Shown: piece after piece, positions 42,618-50,803 of the stretch | Layout of the letters: every line of letters begins with the position of its first letter | Position numbering within the stretch: position 1 is the first letter of the stretch | Source of the DNA: Actinoplanes sp. M2I2 | Lineage (GTDB): Bacteria; Actinomycetota; Actinomycetes; Mycobacteriales; Micromonosporaceae | Direction of reading: 5' to 3' | Assembly: GCF_023544445.1 (NCBI RefSeq) | Contig: NZ_JALPVJ010000015.1 | Location: 124,001-188,000, forward strand | DNA length: 64,000 nt | Program-made: the position numbers and the translations under genes | Notes under the pieces: model-generated | What the model saw: only the letters and a program-made list of their open reading frames with translations | What the model was told of the DNA's origin: nothing | The model's database searches: none

Positions 42618-44222
42618 TCAGGCGTTGCGGGTGGCCGCGACGTCCTGCAGGCCGAGGAGGCCGACCGCCTGCTCGCGCATCTCGACCTTGCGCACCTTGC
42701 CGGTCACCGTCATCGGGAAGTCGTCGACGACATGCACGTAACGCGGCACCTTGTAATGGGTGAGCTCGCCGGCGCAGAAGGCGCGGACGTCGTCGGCGGT
42801 CAGCGGTGCCGCGCCGGGGCGCATGACGACCCAGGCCATCAGCTCCTCGCCGTACTTGGCGTCGGGCACGCCGATGACCTGCACGTCGGCGATGTCGGGG
42901 TGGGTGTAGAGGAACTCCTCGACCTCTCGCGGATAGACGTTCTCGCCGCCCCGGATCACCAGGTCCTTGATCCGCCCGACGATGTTGACGTAGCCCTCGG
43001 CGTCCATCGTGGCCAGGTCGCCGGTGTGCATCCAGCGGGCCGCGTCGATCGCCTCGGCTGTCGCGTCCGCCTGGTTCCAGTAGCCCAGCATCACCGAGTA
43101 GCCGCGGGTGCACAGCTCGCCCGGCTCGCCGTGCGGCACGGGCCGGCCGGTGTCCGGGTCGACCACCTTGGACTCCAGATGCGGCATCACCCGGCCGACG
43201 GTCTCGGTGCGGCGGGCCAGGGTGTCGTCGGGGCGGGTCATCGTCGACACCGGCGACGTCTCGGTCATCCCGTAGCAGATCGCCACCTCGCCCATGTTCA
43301 TCTCGGCGACCACGCGCTTCATCACCTCGACCGGGCACGGTGAGCCGGCCATGATGCCGGTGCGCAGCGTCGACAGGTCGTAGTCGGCGAAGCCGGGCAG
43401 GCCGAGTTCGGCGATGAACATCGTCGGCACGCCGTAGAGCGAGGTGATCCGTTCGGCGGCCACGGCGGCCAGCGTGGCCGCCGGGTCGAAGCCGGGAGCG
43501 GGCAGCACGATGCAGGCGCCGTGCGAGGTGGCCGCGAGATTGCCCATCACCATGCCGAAGCAGTGGTAGAGCGGGACCGGCAGGCAGACGCGGTCGTGCT
43601 CGGTGTAGTTGATCAGCTCGCCGACGAAGTAGCCGTTGTTGAGGATGTTGTGGTGCGAGAGGGTCGCGCCCTTGGGGAAGCCGGTCGTGCCCGACGTGTA
43701 CTGGATGTTGATCGGGTCGTCGAACGCCAGATCCGACATGTCCGGGTCGTCCCCGTCGAGGAACAGCTCGGTGAATCCCGGCGTGCCGAGATAGGCGACC
43801 TCGGCGAATCCGATCGAGGTGACCATCCCCCGGTAGTCGCTGGTCTTGAACGACTCGGCGCTCACCAGCAGCTTGAGGCCCGACTGCTCGACGACGTAGC
43901 GCAGCTCGTGCGTCCGATAGGCCGGGTTGACGTTGACCAGGATCGCGCCGATCTTCGCGGTGGCGTACTGGGTGATGACCCACTCGGCGCAGTTCGGCGC
44001 CCAGATGCCGACCCGGTCGCCCTTTCCGATGCCGCGCGCGAGCAGACCCCGGGCCAGCCGGTTCACGTCGGCGTCGAGCTCCGCGTAGGTCCAGCGGCGG
44101 CCGGCCGCCACGTCGACCAGCGCCTCCCGCTCGCCGAAGCGCGCGACCGTGCGTTCCAGATTGGCGCCGATCGTCTCGCCGAGCAGGGGCAGCTCCGACA
44201 CACCCGAGGCATAGGACAGCAT
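42618..44222 (-). CDS. AMP-binding fatty-acyl-CoA synthetase (FadD-like)
   Basis: A 534-residue acyl-CoA ligase. Motifs in order: the ATP/AMP signature YTSGTTGFPKGATLSHHN near residue 180, ICYGMTETSPVS near 310, MHTGDLATMD near 400, NIVGRIKDLVIRGGENVYP near 410 and the C-terminal Lys in TVTGKVRKVEMRE. It activates a medium- or long-chain carboxylate to its CoA thioester for beta-oxidation or lipid synthesis. Length is normal. It begins at ATG 44222 and is divergent from the alcohol dehydrogenase, 46 bp apart. It is not the parent of the nearby remnant at 40401, which has a different C-terminal sequence. Confidence 0.92.
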   Translation of the reverse strand: MLSYASGVSELPLLGETIGANLERTVARFGEREALVDVAAGRRWTYAELDADVNRLARGLLARGIGKGDRVGIWAPNCAEWVITQYATAKIGAILVNVNPAYRTHELRYVVEQSGLKLLVSAESFKTSDYRGMVTSIGFAEVAYLGTPGFTELFLDGDDPDMSDLAFDDPINIQYTSGTTGFPKGATLSHHNILNNGYFVGELINYTEHDRVCLPVPLYHCFGMVMGNLAATSHGACIVLPAPGFDPAATLAAVAAERITSLYGVPTMFIAELGLPGFADYDLSTLRTGIMAGSPCPVEVMKRVVAEMNMGEVAICYGMTETSPVSTMTRPDDTLARRTETVGRVMPHLESKVVDPDTGRPVPHGEPGELCTRGYSVMLGYWNQADATAEAIDAARWMHTGDLATMDAEGYVNIVGRIKDLVIRGGENVYPREVEEFLYTHPDIADVQVIGVPDAKYGEELMAWVVMRPGAAPLTADDVRAFCAGELTHYKVPRYVHVVDDFPMTVTGKVRKVEMREQAVGLLGLQDVAATRNA

Positions 44223-44268
44223 TCCCGCAGCATGACCCCCGACGGCGTACGGGGTCTAGGGTCTGGGC

Positions 44269-45318
44269 GTGACCATGCAGCGGGTGATCGTTTCGGGTGG
44301 CGGCGTTTCGGGTGGCGCGGTTTCGGTGGTGGCGGCCGAGGTGCCGCGACCGGGGCCGGGCGAGGTGCTGGTGCGGACGGCGGTGGCCGGGGTCTGCGGG
44401 TCGGACACGCACGCGCTGGCCGGCTCGCACCCGTTCATCGAGCTGCCGTACGCGCCCGGGCACGAGGTCTGCGGCACGGTCGAGGCGGTCGGGCCGTCGG
44501 TGACCGCGGTGACGGTCGGTCAGCGGGTCACCCTCGAGCCGTTCCTGCCCTGCTGGGCCTGCAAGCAGTGCCGGGCCGGCCGGCAGAACATCTGCGAGCG
44601 CCTGCGCTTCTTCGGCTGCGCCCACGACCAGGGCGGCATGGCCGACCTGTTCACGATCGACCAGCGGCGCCTCCACGTGATCCCCGACGGGCTCGACTGG
44701 CGCACGGCGGCCTTCATCGAGCCGCTGGGGACGCCGGTGCACGCCATCGGGCTGGCCGGCGGCGTACGCGACAAGGCCGTGGCCATCCTCGGGGCCGGCA
44801 CCATCGGCATCCTGATGGTGCAGGCCGCGCGGGCCGGCGGGGCCACCCGCGTGGTGATGACCGCGCGGTCGGCCGCCTCCCGGGAGCGGGCGCTGAGCTT
44901 CGGCGCGGACGCGGCGATCGACGCGACCTCGCCGTCGGCCGCCGACGACGTGCGCGACGCCCTGGGTGAGAGCGCCGACGTGGCCTTCGACTGCGTCGCC
45001 GAGCAGTCGACCAGCGACCAGGCAATGGCCATGGTGATGAAGGGCGGAACGGTCGTGGTCGTGGGGGTGCCGCCCGCGGACGTGACGATCCCGCTGCCGC
45101 TGATCCAGGACGCCCAGCTGCGCATCCAGGGCAGCGCGACCTATCTGCCGGCCGACTTCACCGAGGCCATGCGCCTGCTCGAGTCGGGCGCGGTGGACGT
45201 CTCGGGCATGGTCACCGCCGTGCATCCGCTGGCCGACGCGGCCACGGCCTTCGCCGATGCCTCCTCGGGTCGCCATCTCAAGGTCCTCCTGTCCGCCGTG
45301 GGCTCCGGCCGACTTTAG
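44269..45318 (+). CDS. Zinc-dependent medium-chain alcohol dehydrogenase
   Basis: A 349-residue MDR enzyme. Catalytic zinc ligands are in GVCGSDTH and PGHEVCG. Four structural-zinc cysteines are in CWACKQCRAGRQNICE. The NAD(P) Rossmann motif is AILGAGTIGIL near residue 170. It resembles sorbitol/threonine-type dehydrogenases; substrate unknown. GTG 44269 or ATG 44275 could both start it. The first 20 codons contain a short repeated GTTTCGGGTGGC-like sequence giving Gly/Ser/Val residues. Confidence 0.9.
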   Translation: MTMQRVIVSGGGVSGGAVSVVAAEVPRPGPGEVLVRTAVAGVCGSDTHALAGSHPFIELPYAPGHEVCGTVEAVGPSVTAVTVGQRVTLEPFLPCWACKQCRAGRQNICERLRFFGCAHDQGGMADLFTIDQRRLHVIPDGLDWRTAAFIEPLGTPVHAIGLAGGVRDKAVAILGAGTIGILMVQAARAGGATRVVMTARSAASRERALSFGADAAIDATSPSAADDVRDALGESADVAFDCVAEQSTSDQAMAMVMKGGTVVVVGVPPADVTIPLPLIQDAQLRIQGSATYLPADFTEAMRLLESGAVDVSGMVTAVHPLADAATAFADASSGRHLKVLLSAVGSGRL

Positions 45319-45342
45319 GGCGTCTCCGGGCCCGGCCCGGAG

Positions 45343-45368
45343 TTATCCACATTCCGGAGTTGTCCACA
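45343..45368 (+). promoter_or_regulatory. Two tandem DnaA-box-like sites
   Basis: TTATCCACA (45343-45351) and TTGTCCACA (45360-45368) each lie in a direct 17-bp repeat beginning CCGGAGTT. The first is the E. coli-type DnaA box; the second is the actinobacterial consensus. They occupy the gap after the alcohol dehydrogenase. Two boxes are too few for oriC, but DnaA-mediated transcriptional control of the next gene is conceivable. Confidence 0.6.
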
Positions 45369-45382
45369 GCGACCCCTGTTGG

Positions 45383-45396
45383 TTACCGGCCGGTAA
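45383..45396. promoter_or_regulatory. Perfect palindrome upstream of the GMC oxidoreductase
   Basis: TTACCGGCCGGTAA is a perfect 14-bp palindrome ending 15 bp before the start codon. The form is typical of TetR-family operators. No TetR gene is adjacent, so the regulator would act in trans. Confidence 0.55.
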
Positions 45397-45411
45397 TGCG
45401 ACAGTGGGGCC

Positions 45412-47049
45412 ATGGCGGATTACGACGTCGTGATCGTGGGCAGCGGCTTCGGCGGCAGCGTCAGCGCTCTGCGCCTGGCCGAGAAGGGCTATCGCGTCGG
45501 GGTGCTCGAGGCGGGCCGCCGGTTCACCCGTGACACGCTGCCCAAGACCTCGTGGGACGTGCGGAACTTCCTCTGGGCGCCCAAGCTCGGTCTGCGCGGC
45601 CTGCAACGCATCACGCTGCTCAAGGACCTCGTGGTGCTGTCGGCGGCCGGGGTCGGCGGCGGCTCCCTGGTGTACGCGAACACCCTGTACCAACCGCCCG
45701 CGACGTTCTTCGCCGACCGGCACTGGGCCGGCATCACCGACTGGGCCGGCGAGCTGGCGCCGTTCTACGACCGGGCCTCGCGCATGCTCGGCGTCACCGA
45801 GCAGCCCACGATGACCCCGTCCGACCTGGTCATCCGCCGGGTCGCCGACGAGATGGGAGTGGGCCACACCTTCCGGCGTACGCCCGTGGGGGTGTATTTC
45901 GGCGAGGCGGGCCGGACGGTGCCCGATCCGTTCTTCGGCGGCGCCGGCCCCGACCGCACCGGCTGCGTCGAGTGCGGCAACTGCATGATCGGCTGCCGGA
46001 TCGGCGCCAAGAACAGCCTCGACGTCAACTACCTGCACCTGGCCGAGCGGGCCGGCGCCGTGATTCACCCGTCCACCGAGGTCACCGCGTTGCGGCCGGC
46101 CGACGGTGGCTGGCGGCTGACGACCTCCCGGGGCGACTTCACCGCCCGCGACGTCGTCCTGGCCGCGGGCGCGCTCGGCACCCAGCGGCTGCTGCACGCC
46201 ATGCGGGACACCGGGGTGCTGCCCGGCCTCTCCCCGCGGCTGGGCGCCCTCACCCGCACCAACTCCGAGGCGCTGCTCGGCGCCCAGGCCACCTCGGTGC
46301 CGGCCGAGCCCTACTCGCGCGGCGTGGCGATCACGTCGTCGTTCCACCCCGACGAGACGACGCACATCGAGCCGGTGCGGTACGGCCCCGGCAGCAACGC
46401 GATGGGCCTGCTCTCCACGCTGCTGGTCGACGGCGGCGGGCGGCTGCCGCGCCCGTTGCGCTTCCTCGCCCAGGCGCTGCGCCACCCGTACGTGCTGATG
46501 AAGTCGATGTCCGTGCGGCGCTGGAGCGAACGCTCGATCATCGCGCTGGTCATGCAGACGGCCGACAACTCGCTCACCGTCCGCCGCACCCGGGCCGGCC
46601 GCCTCACGACCGGCCCCGGCCACGGCACCCCGAACCCCACCTGGATCCCGGTCGGCCACGACGCCGTACGGCGCATCGCCACCCACATCGGCGGCTACCC
46701 CGGCGGCACGGTCGGCGACATCTTCGACATCCCCATGACCGCCCACATCCTCGGCGGCGCCACGATCGGCGCGTCCCCCGATTCCGGCGTCGTCGATCCC
46801 TACCACCGCGTCTTCGGGTACGAGGGCCTGCACGTCATCGACGGCTCGGCCGTGCCCGCCAACCTGGGCGTCAACCCGTCGCTGACCATCACGGCGCTGG
46901 CCGAGCGGGCCGTGGCCCTGTGGCCCAACAAGGGCGAGCCCGACCCACGCCCCACGGCCGGCGAGCCGTACCGCCGGCTGACGCCGGTCGCCCCGCACGC
47001 CCCCGCCGTGCCGGCGCACGCTCCGGCCGCTCTCCGGTCGGTCACCTAG
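45412..47049 (+). CDS. GMC oxidoreductase (ChoD/cholesterol-oxidase-like)
   Basis: A 545-residue FAD protein. It opens with the ADP-binding motif YDVVIVGSGFGGSVSAL, then a GMC segment AAGVGGGSLVYANTLYQPPA near residue 85. The C-terminal FAD segment is GLHVIDGSAVPANLGVNPSL. A four-Cys stretch TGCVECGNCMIGCRIGAKNS near residue 185 is characteristic of the mycobacterial ChoD-like branch rather than the secreted cholesterol oxidases, and no signal peptide is present. It probably oxidises a sterol or other alcohol; true cholesterol oxidase activity is doubtful for this branch. The ATG at 45412 follows GTGGGGCC. Confidence 0.85.
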   Translation: MADYDVVIVGSGFGGSVSALRLAEKGYRVGVLEAGRRFTRDTLPKTSWDVRNFLWAPKLGLRGLQRITLLKDLVVLSAAGVGGGSLVYANTLYQPPATFFADRHWAGITDWAGELAPFYDRASRMLGVTEQPTMTPSDLVIRRVADEMGVGHTFRRTPVGVYFGEAGRTVPDPFFGGAGPDRTGCVECGNCMIGCRIGAKNSLDVNYLHLAERAGAVIHPSTEVTALRPADGGWRLTTSRGDFTARDVVLAAGALGTQRLLHAMRDTGVLPGLSPRLGALTRTNSEALLGAQATSVPAEPYSRGVAITSSFHPDETTHIEPVRYGPGSNAMGLLSTLLVDGGGRLPRPLRFLAQALRHPYVLMKSMSVRRWSERSIIALVMQTADNSLTVRRTRAGRLTTGPGHGTPNPTWIPVGHDAVRRIATHIGGYPGGTVGDIFDIPMTAHILGGATIGASPDSGVVDPYHRVFGYEGLHVIDGSAVPANLGVNPSLTITALAERAVALWPNKGEPDPRPTAGEPYRRLTPVAPHAPAVPAHAPAALRSVT

Positions 47050-47208
47050 GCGCAGATGCGGCCACGGCCACCGGCGCATGCGAGCCGAACGGGCGAGTTC
47101 GCTGGCGCGTTACCGTTTCGGTCGAATGGGTTCCGTGATGCGCTGATGGTGGACCGCGCATCGATGAATGCGGTGGTGTGATCGCGGGGTGGTCGTCAGA
47201 CTGCGACG

Positions 47209-48066
47209 ATGATCGATAGGGCTCTGCTCGACCACGCGCGGCGGCTCTGGGCGGAGTTGTCCGGAGCGACGGTCGCCTTTCCGTCCACCGGCTTCGAGGT
47301 GACCGTGTCGCAGCGGTCGTTGCTGTGCCCGCCGGGTTGGGTCGGCCTTGTCGCCCTGCGAGGGGGCGCGGTCGTCACAGCGCCGGACGAGGACAGCGCG
47401 GAAGCCGTGCGGCAGGCCCTCGCCGGGGTGAGCGTGAAAGCCCTGACCGATCCGGCGTTCCTGCGACACAGGCTGCCCGTCGCCGACGTGCTCGGCCCGG
47501 CGACGCTGGCGTATGGCGACGCCTCGTGCCTCCGCCTTGTCGAGAGCCGGACCGAACGCCCCGCCACGGATCAGATCGAGCCGGGCGCCGCGGACCACCT
47601 CCGACAAGTCACCGCAGCCCCGATCGAGCAGCGCGCCGCAGCCCGAACCGAACAGACCGCCCCAGCCTGGAACGAGCAAGCCGCCGCAGCCCGGATCGAG
47701 CAGGCCTCGGCGGCGGAGCTGACGTCGTTGGTCGGCAAGGTGAGCGAGGCCGAGGCCGGTGAGGCCGGCTTGGACGAGGTCACGTCGCCGGTTTTCGTTC
47801 TTCGCTCCGGCGGCGAGATGGTCGCGGCGGCCGGATACGCGATCTGGCCCGCGGGGACCGCGCATCTCAGTGTGCTGACGGCGGCGGAGTATCGGGGCCG
47901 GGGATTGGCCCGTGCCGTGGCCTCGGCTGCCGTGGCCGACGCGTCGGCGGCCGGGCTGGTGTCCCAGTGGCGGGCCCGGCCGGAAGCGTCCCGGCGCGTG
48001 GCCCGGGCTCTCGGCTTCGTCGAGCTCGGCGCCCAGCTCAGCATCCGCCTCCAGCCGGCGGCTTGA
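47209..48066 (+). CDS. GNAT-family acetyltransferase with repeat-filled linker
   Basis: A 285-residue protein. The N-terminal 110 residues form a separate domain (FEVTVSQRSLLCPPGWVGLV) seen in some actinobacterial GNATs. The C-terminal 100 residues are the GNAT fold with the acetyl-CoA loop YRGRGLARAVASAAVADA near residue 230. Between them an Ala/Gln/Glu-rich linker is built from four 24-bp repeats. The acceptor is unknown. It forms an operon with the P-loop kinase gene, whose ATG is 3 bp past this stop. Confidence 0.8.
   Translation: MIDRALLDHARRLWAELSGATVAFPSTGFEVTVSQRSLLCPPGWVGLVALRGGAVVTAPDEDSAEAVRQALAGVSVKALTDPAFLRHRLPVADVLGPATLAYGDASCLRLVESRTERPATDQIEPGAADHLRQVTAAPIEQRAAARTEQTAPAWNEQAAAARIEQASAAELTSLVGKVSEAEAGEAGLDEVTSPVFVLRSGGEMVAAAGYAIWPAGTAHLSVLTAAEYRGRGLARAVASAAVADASAAGLVSQWRARPEASRRVARALGFVELGAQLSIRLQPAA
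47611..47706 (+). repeat. Four 24-bp imperfect tandem repeats inside the GNAT gene
   Basis: Four units of exactly 24 bp (consensus GCCGCAGCCCGGATCGAGCAG plus three bases, shown as 21 of 24 only by key parts: GCCGCAGCC and GAGCAG). They encode eight-residue units containing A-x-x-x-E-Q. They are in frame and diverged by several substitutions, so older than the 21-bp repeat in the TRAP gene. Confidence 0.85.
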
Positions 48067-48069
48067 GCG

Positions 48070-48582
48070 ATGCCGAGGCTCGTGGTGGTCACCGGGCCGA
48101 TCGCTTCGGGCAAGAACGCCGTTGCCGATCACCTCGTCCGTCGTCTGACCGGGCCGGGTCATACGGTTGTGGTGGCGGACGTCGACGACATCGCCGCGAT
48201 GGTGATGCCGGCCGGTGCCGCACGCCGGGACCTCTGGTTCTCGGCCCACGGGGCCCACGGCGCCCTCGTCGGACGTTGGATGCGCTCACCGGTCGACTTT
48301 GTCATCGCGGTCGGCAACATCTACTCCGCCGAGGAACAGGCCGCACTGACCGAAGCGCTGCCCGACGGCGCGGCGCCGCTGTGGGTGCTGCTGGACGCGC
48401 CGGTCACGGTGACGCTCGTCCGGGCTCGAGACGATCCGGGCCGAGGGTTGTCGCGCGACCCGGAATTCCATCGGGCCGCGCATCGCCGCTTCCGGGCGCT
48501 GCGGCCCGGCATTCCGGCCGACCAGACGTTCGATGCGCAAGCGATGACGGCCGACCGGATCGCCGACGCGATAAGACTGTGA
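48070..48582 (+). CDS. P-loop NTPase, small-molecule kinase-like
   Basis: A 170-residue protein with a Walker A motif in VVVTGPIASGKNAVADHL and a short AAA_33/shikimate-kinase-like core (VVVADVDDIAAM, LWVLLDAPVTVTLVRARDD, and an Arg-rich lid HRAAHRRFRAL). Phosphorylation of a small molecule is likely; the substrate is unknown. It follows the GNAT gene by 3 bp, so the two may act together, for example in antibiotic or metabolite modification; that is inference. Confidence 0.78.
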   Translation: MPRLVVVTGPIASGKNAVADHLVRRLTGPGHTVVVADVDDIAAMVMPAGAARRDLWFSAHGAHGALVGRWMRSPVDFVIAVGNIYSAEEQAALTEALPDGAAPLWVLLDAPVTVTLVRARDDPGRGLSRDPEFHRAAHRRFRALRPGIPADQTFDAQAMTADRIADAIRL

Positions 48583-48590
48583 GCTGCCCC

Positions 48591-48915
48591 GTTCCGCGGC
48601 TTCCTCGTCCGCCGCAGCCGGACTCGGCCCCCTCCTTGTCCTCGCGGCACCACCACGCTTGACGAGCAGGATGGCCCCGACTCCTTGCCCGCCACAGTCG
48701 AACTCGGCTGTTCCTTGTCGTCGCGACACGGCCACGCTCGACGAGCAAGAGAGACCCGACTCCTCGCCCGCCACAGCGGAACTCGGCCCCCTTCTTCCGG
48801 TCGCGGCACCGCCACGCTCGACGAGCAAGAGAGACCCGACTCCTCGCCTGCCACAGCGGAACTCGGCCCCCTTCTTCTGGTCGCGGCACAGCCACTCTTG
48901 ACGAGCGGGATGGCT
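48591..48915. repeat. Four 79-80-bp tandem repeats, non-coding
   Basis: Starting 8 bp after the kinase stop, about four copies follow with an 80-bp period (79 between copies 2 and 3). Copies 3 and 4 are nearly identical; copies 1 and 2 are more diverged. Each contains the near-palindrome GCTCGACGAGC (or GCTTGACGAGC). The period is not a multiple of three and shifts frame each copy, so the array is non-coding. Together with the array at 48940 it fills the 814-bp gap between 48582 and 49397. Confidence 0.85.
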
Positions 48916-48939
48916 CTTGAGGCGAGTTCCAGGACTGTC

Positions 48940-49341
48940 AGACGAGCGCCAAGCCGGCGAAACGAACGCCCAGACCGTGCGATAGCCACCGAGGCCGCGA
49001 AGCGAAGGCCGGAGCTTTCGAAACGAGCGTCGCGGCCGCGAAGCGAATGCCATGGCCTCTCGACAAGCGTCGCGGGCGGGAATCAATCCATGAACCTGAA
49101 TGGATTTGCGGGCCGCTCGGGTCGTCGTCGGCGAATCGGATGTCGACGTCGAAGCAGGCACGCCGGACGAAACAGCGAGGCCGCCGGACAAGCGCCATAC
49201 CTTTGGACAACGCCGAGACCGTCGAACAGCCGCCGAGGTTCGAAGCGAGCACCGAGTGGCGTCGGACAAGCGCCGAGCCCGTCGGGCAAGCGCCGCGGAC
49301 GGGCGGCGAACCGCAAAGGCTGTGGAGCAATGGACGAGCCG
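48940..49341. repeat. Degenerate ~20-bp tandem repeat array, non-coding
   Basis: About 16 units of 18-21 bp share the pattern GAG-x-CCGTCG-(G/A)ACAAGCGCC; the best are at 49259-49300. An interruption at about 49075-49165 contains AT-richer, non-repeated sequence. I see no credible protein here; apparent frames on both strands are the repeat read as heptads. The remaining bases to 49397 hold no gene. Confidence 0.75.
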
Positions 49342-49396
49342 CCCCGGCACCGGAGAATCAGCGACGAGGCGGCTCGGGATCGGGTGACGGACGGCG

Positions 49397-50536
49397 TCAG
49401 GCGATGGTGCAGGCGGAACCGTTCAGGGTGAAGGCGGACGGCGCGGTGGCGGAGCCGCCATGGGTGGCCTGGAAACCGAACGACGTGCTGCCGTTGGGTG
49501 CAATCGCGCCGTTCCACGCGATGTTCCGGGCGGTCACGGCGCCACTCGAACCGGTCAATGCGGCGTTCCAGGAACTCGTGATCGTCTGGCCGGCGGGCAG
49601 CGTGAAGCCGAGCGCCCAGCCGTTCAGCGCGGTCGATCCGGTATTCGCGACGGTCACATTGGCGGTGTAGCCGTTATTCCACGAGTTGGTCGCGTAGGTG
49701 ACACGGCAGCCGCTCGAGGCCGGCGGGGGCGAAGTGGGCGGGGTGGTCGGCGGCGGGGTGGTGGTCGGCGGAAGTCCGCCGCCGTTTACCGTGGCCGAGA
49801 AATCGGTCACGGCCAAGCCGGTGCCGCCGATCCACGGCTCGAATCCGGCCTGGATGCTCGTCAGATACCAACTATTAGTGATCGCACCGCGATTCTGAGT
49901 GTCGCGGATGAAGTCCAGGACGCTGAAGCTCCAGCTGGTGATCGGGGACGGCGCGACGTACGAGATCACCGCGTTGGCGCCGTTGCTGCCGCGCCACACC
50001 TCCCAGGTGCGCCCGCCGATCGTCGCGTTGCCGACCACCGAGCCGATGGGCTGGATCGGTCCCTGGCGGTTGAACCAGATCATGATTTCCTGTGCGTTGA
50101 CGCCGTCGGTGCGCGGCGACGGGTCCAGCCAGATGTCGAACGCCGCGTCGTAGGTGGCACCGGAGACGTACCGGTAGCTGACGCTGCTGGTCGCGCTGGA
50201 GATGTCGCTGACCCGGATCGGCAGGTTGGTGCCGGGCGAGCACCGGGTGTAGTGGCAGCCGAAATAGACCGCCGGATAGGACACCGGGGCGCCGCTCGTG
50301 CTGCCCACGCCCTGCTGGCTGGTGATGGTGAAGCCGTTGCCGGTGACGTCTATGCACTGCTGGGCCGAGGTGCCCCAGCGGTTGTTCATCACGACGTAGC
50401 GGCCGCCGATCGTGGTCTGCCCGTACTGCTCACAGATCTCGGCATCGGCCGAGGCCGGGCCGGGGGCGGCGAAGGCCGTCACGGCTGCGGTCGCCAGCAG
50501 GCCGGCGGCCAGGGTGGCGCGGAGAAGACGTCTCAT
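49397..50536 (-). CDS. Secreted GH12 endoglucanase with CBM2
   Basis: A 379-residue cellulase. Signal peptide MRRLLRATLAAGLLATAAVT to about residue 31. The GH12 domain (about 32-255) has the nucleophile Glu in VNAQEIMIWFN and the acid/base Glu in SIQAGFEPWIGGTGL. A Pro/Thr linker follows (PPTTTPPPTTPPTSPPP). A C-terminal CBM2 with paired Cys (SGCRVTYATNSWNNGYTANV to the final CTIA) binds cellulose. It hydrolyses beta-1,4-glucans outside the cell. The ATG at 50536 follows AGGAG. A CebR-type palindrome lies 43 bp upstream. Confidence 0.95.
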   Translation of the reverse strand: MRRLLRATLAAGLLATAAVTAFAAPGPASADAEICEQYGQTTIGGRYVVMNNRWGTSAQQCIDVTGNGFTITSQQGVGSTSGAPVSYPAVYFGCHYTRCSPGTNLPIRVSDISSATSSVSYRYVSGATYDAAFDIWLDPSPRTDGVNAQEIMIWFNRQGPIQPIGSVVGNATIGGRTWEVWRGSNGANAVISYVAPSPITSWSFSVLDFIRDTQNRGAITNSWYLTSIQAGFEPWIGGTGLAVTDFSATVNGGGLPPTTTPPPTTPPTSPPPASSGCRVTYATNSWNNGYTANVTVANTGSTALNGWALGFTLPAGQTITSSWNAALTGSSGAVTARNIAWNGAIAPNGSTSFGFQATHGGSATAPSAFTLNGSACTIA

Positions 50537-50578
50537 TCCGAGCTCCTAAGGAGGGGGATCCCGTGGGGACGGGCACGG

Positions 50579-50592
50579 TGGGAGCGCTCCCA
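50579..50592 (-). promoter_or_regulatory. CebR-type operator
   Basis: TGGGAGCGCTCCCA, a perfect 14-bp palindrome identical to the classical CebR/CelR site of Streptomyces and Thermobifida. It lies upstream of the GH12 cellulase, so cello-oligosaccharides should induce the gene by releasing the LacI-type repressor. Confidence 0.9.
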
Positions 50593-50803
50593 GGTGACGT
50601 TACAGGACATTCACGAGCATGAAAAGAGGTCTCCTCGATCCACCTCCACGGGTGTAACGCCGGGCAGAATTGCGACATGCGGAAGGGCGCAATTTGCACT
50701 CAGAACTGTCGCGAGACAGAATGCAACCGTATCGACATTCACGGCGAAGCGGCATGAGCATTGTCGTGGTTCAAATGACATCGCTGCAGGAGCGGGGCAC
50801 ACC

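Noticed and set aside
45343..45396. Origin of replication
   Set aside because: Only two DnaA boxes and no dnaA, dnaN or AT-rich unwinding region nearby.
48591..49341. CRISPR array
   Set aside because: Repeats are directly adjacent tandem units without unique spacers, and no cas genes are present.
48321..49350. Minus-strand frames with repeated Arg/Ser/Ala motifs
   Set aside because: They are the 80-bp and 20-bp repeats translated; the 80-bp period shifts frame so no single protein repeat exists.
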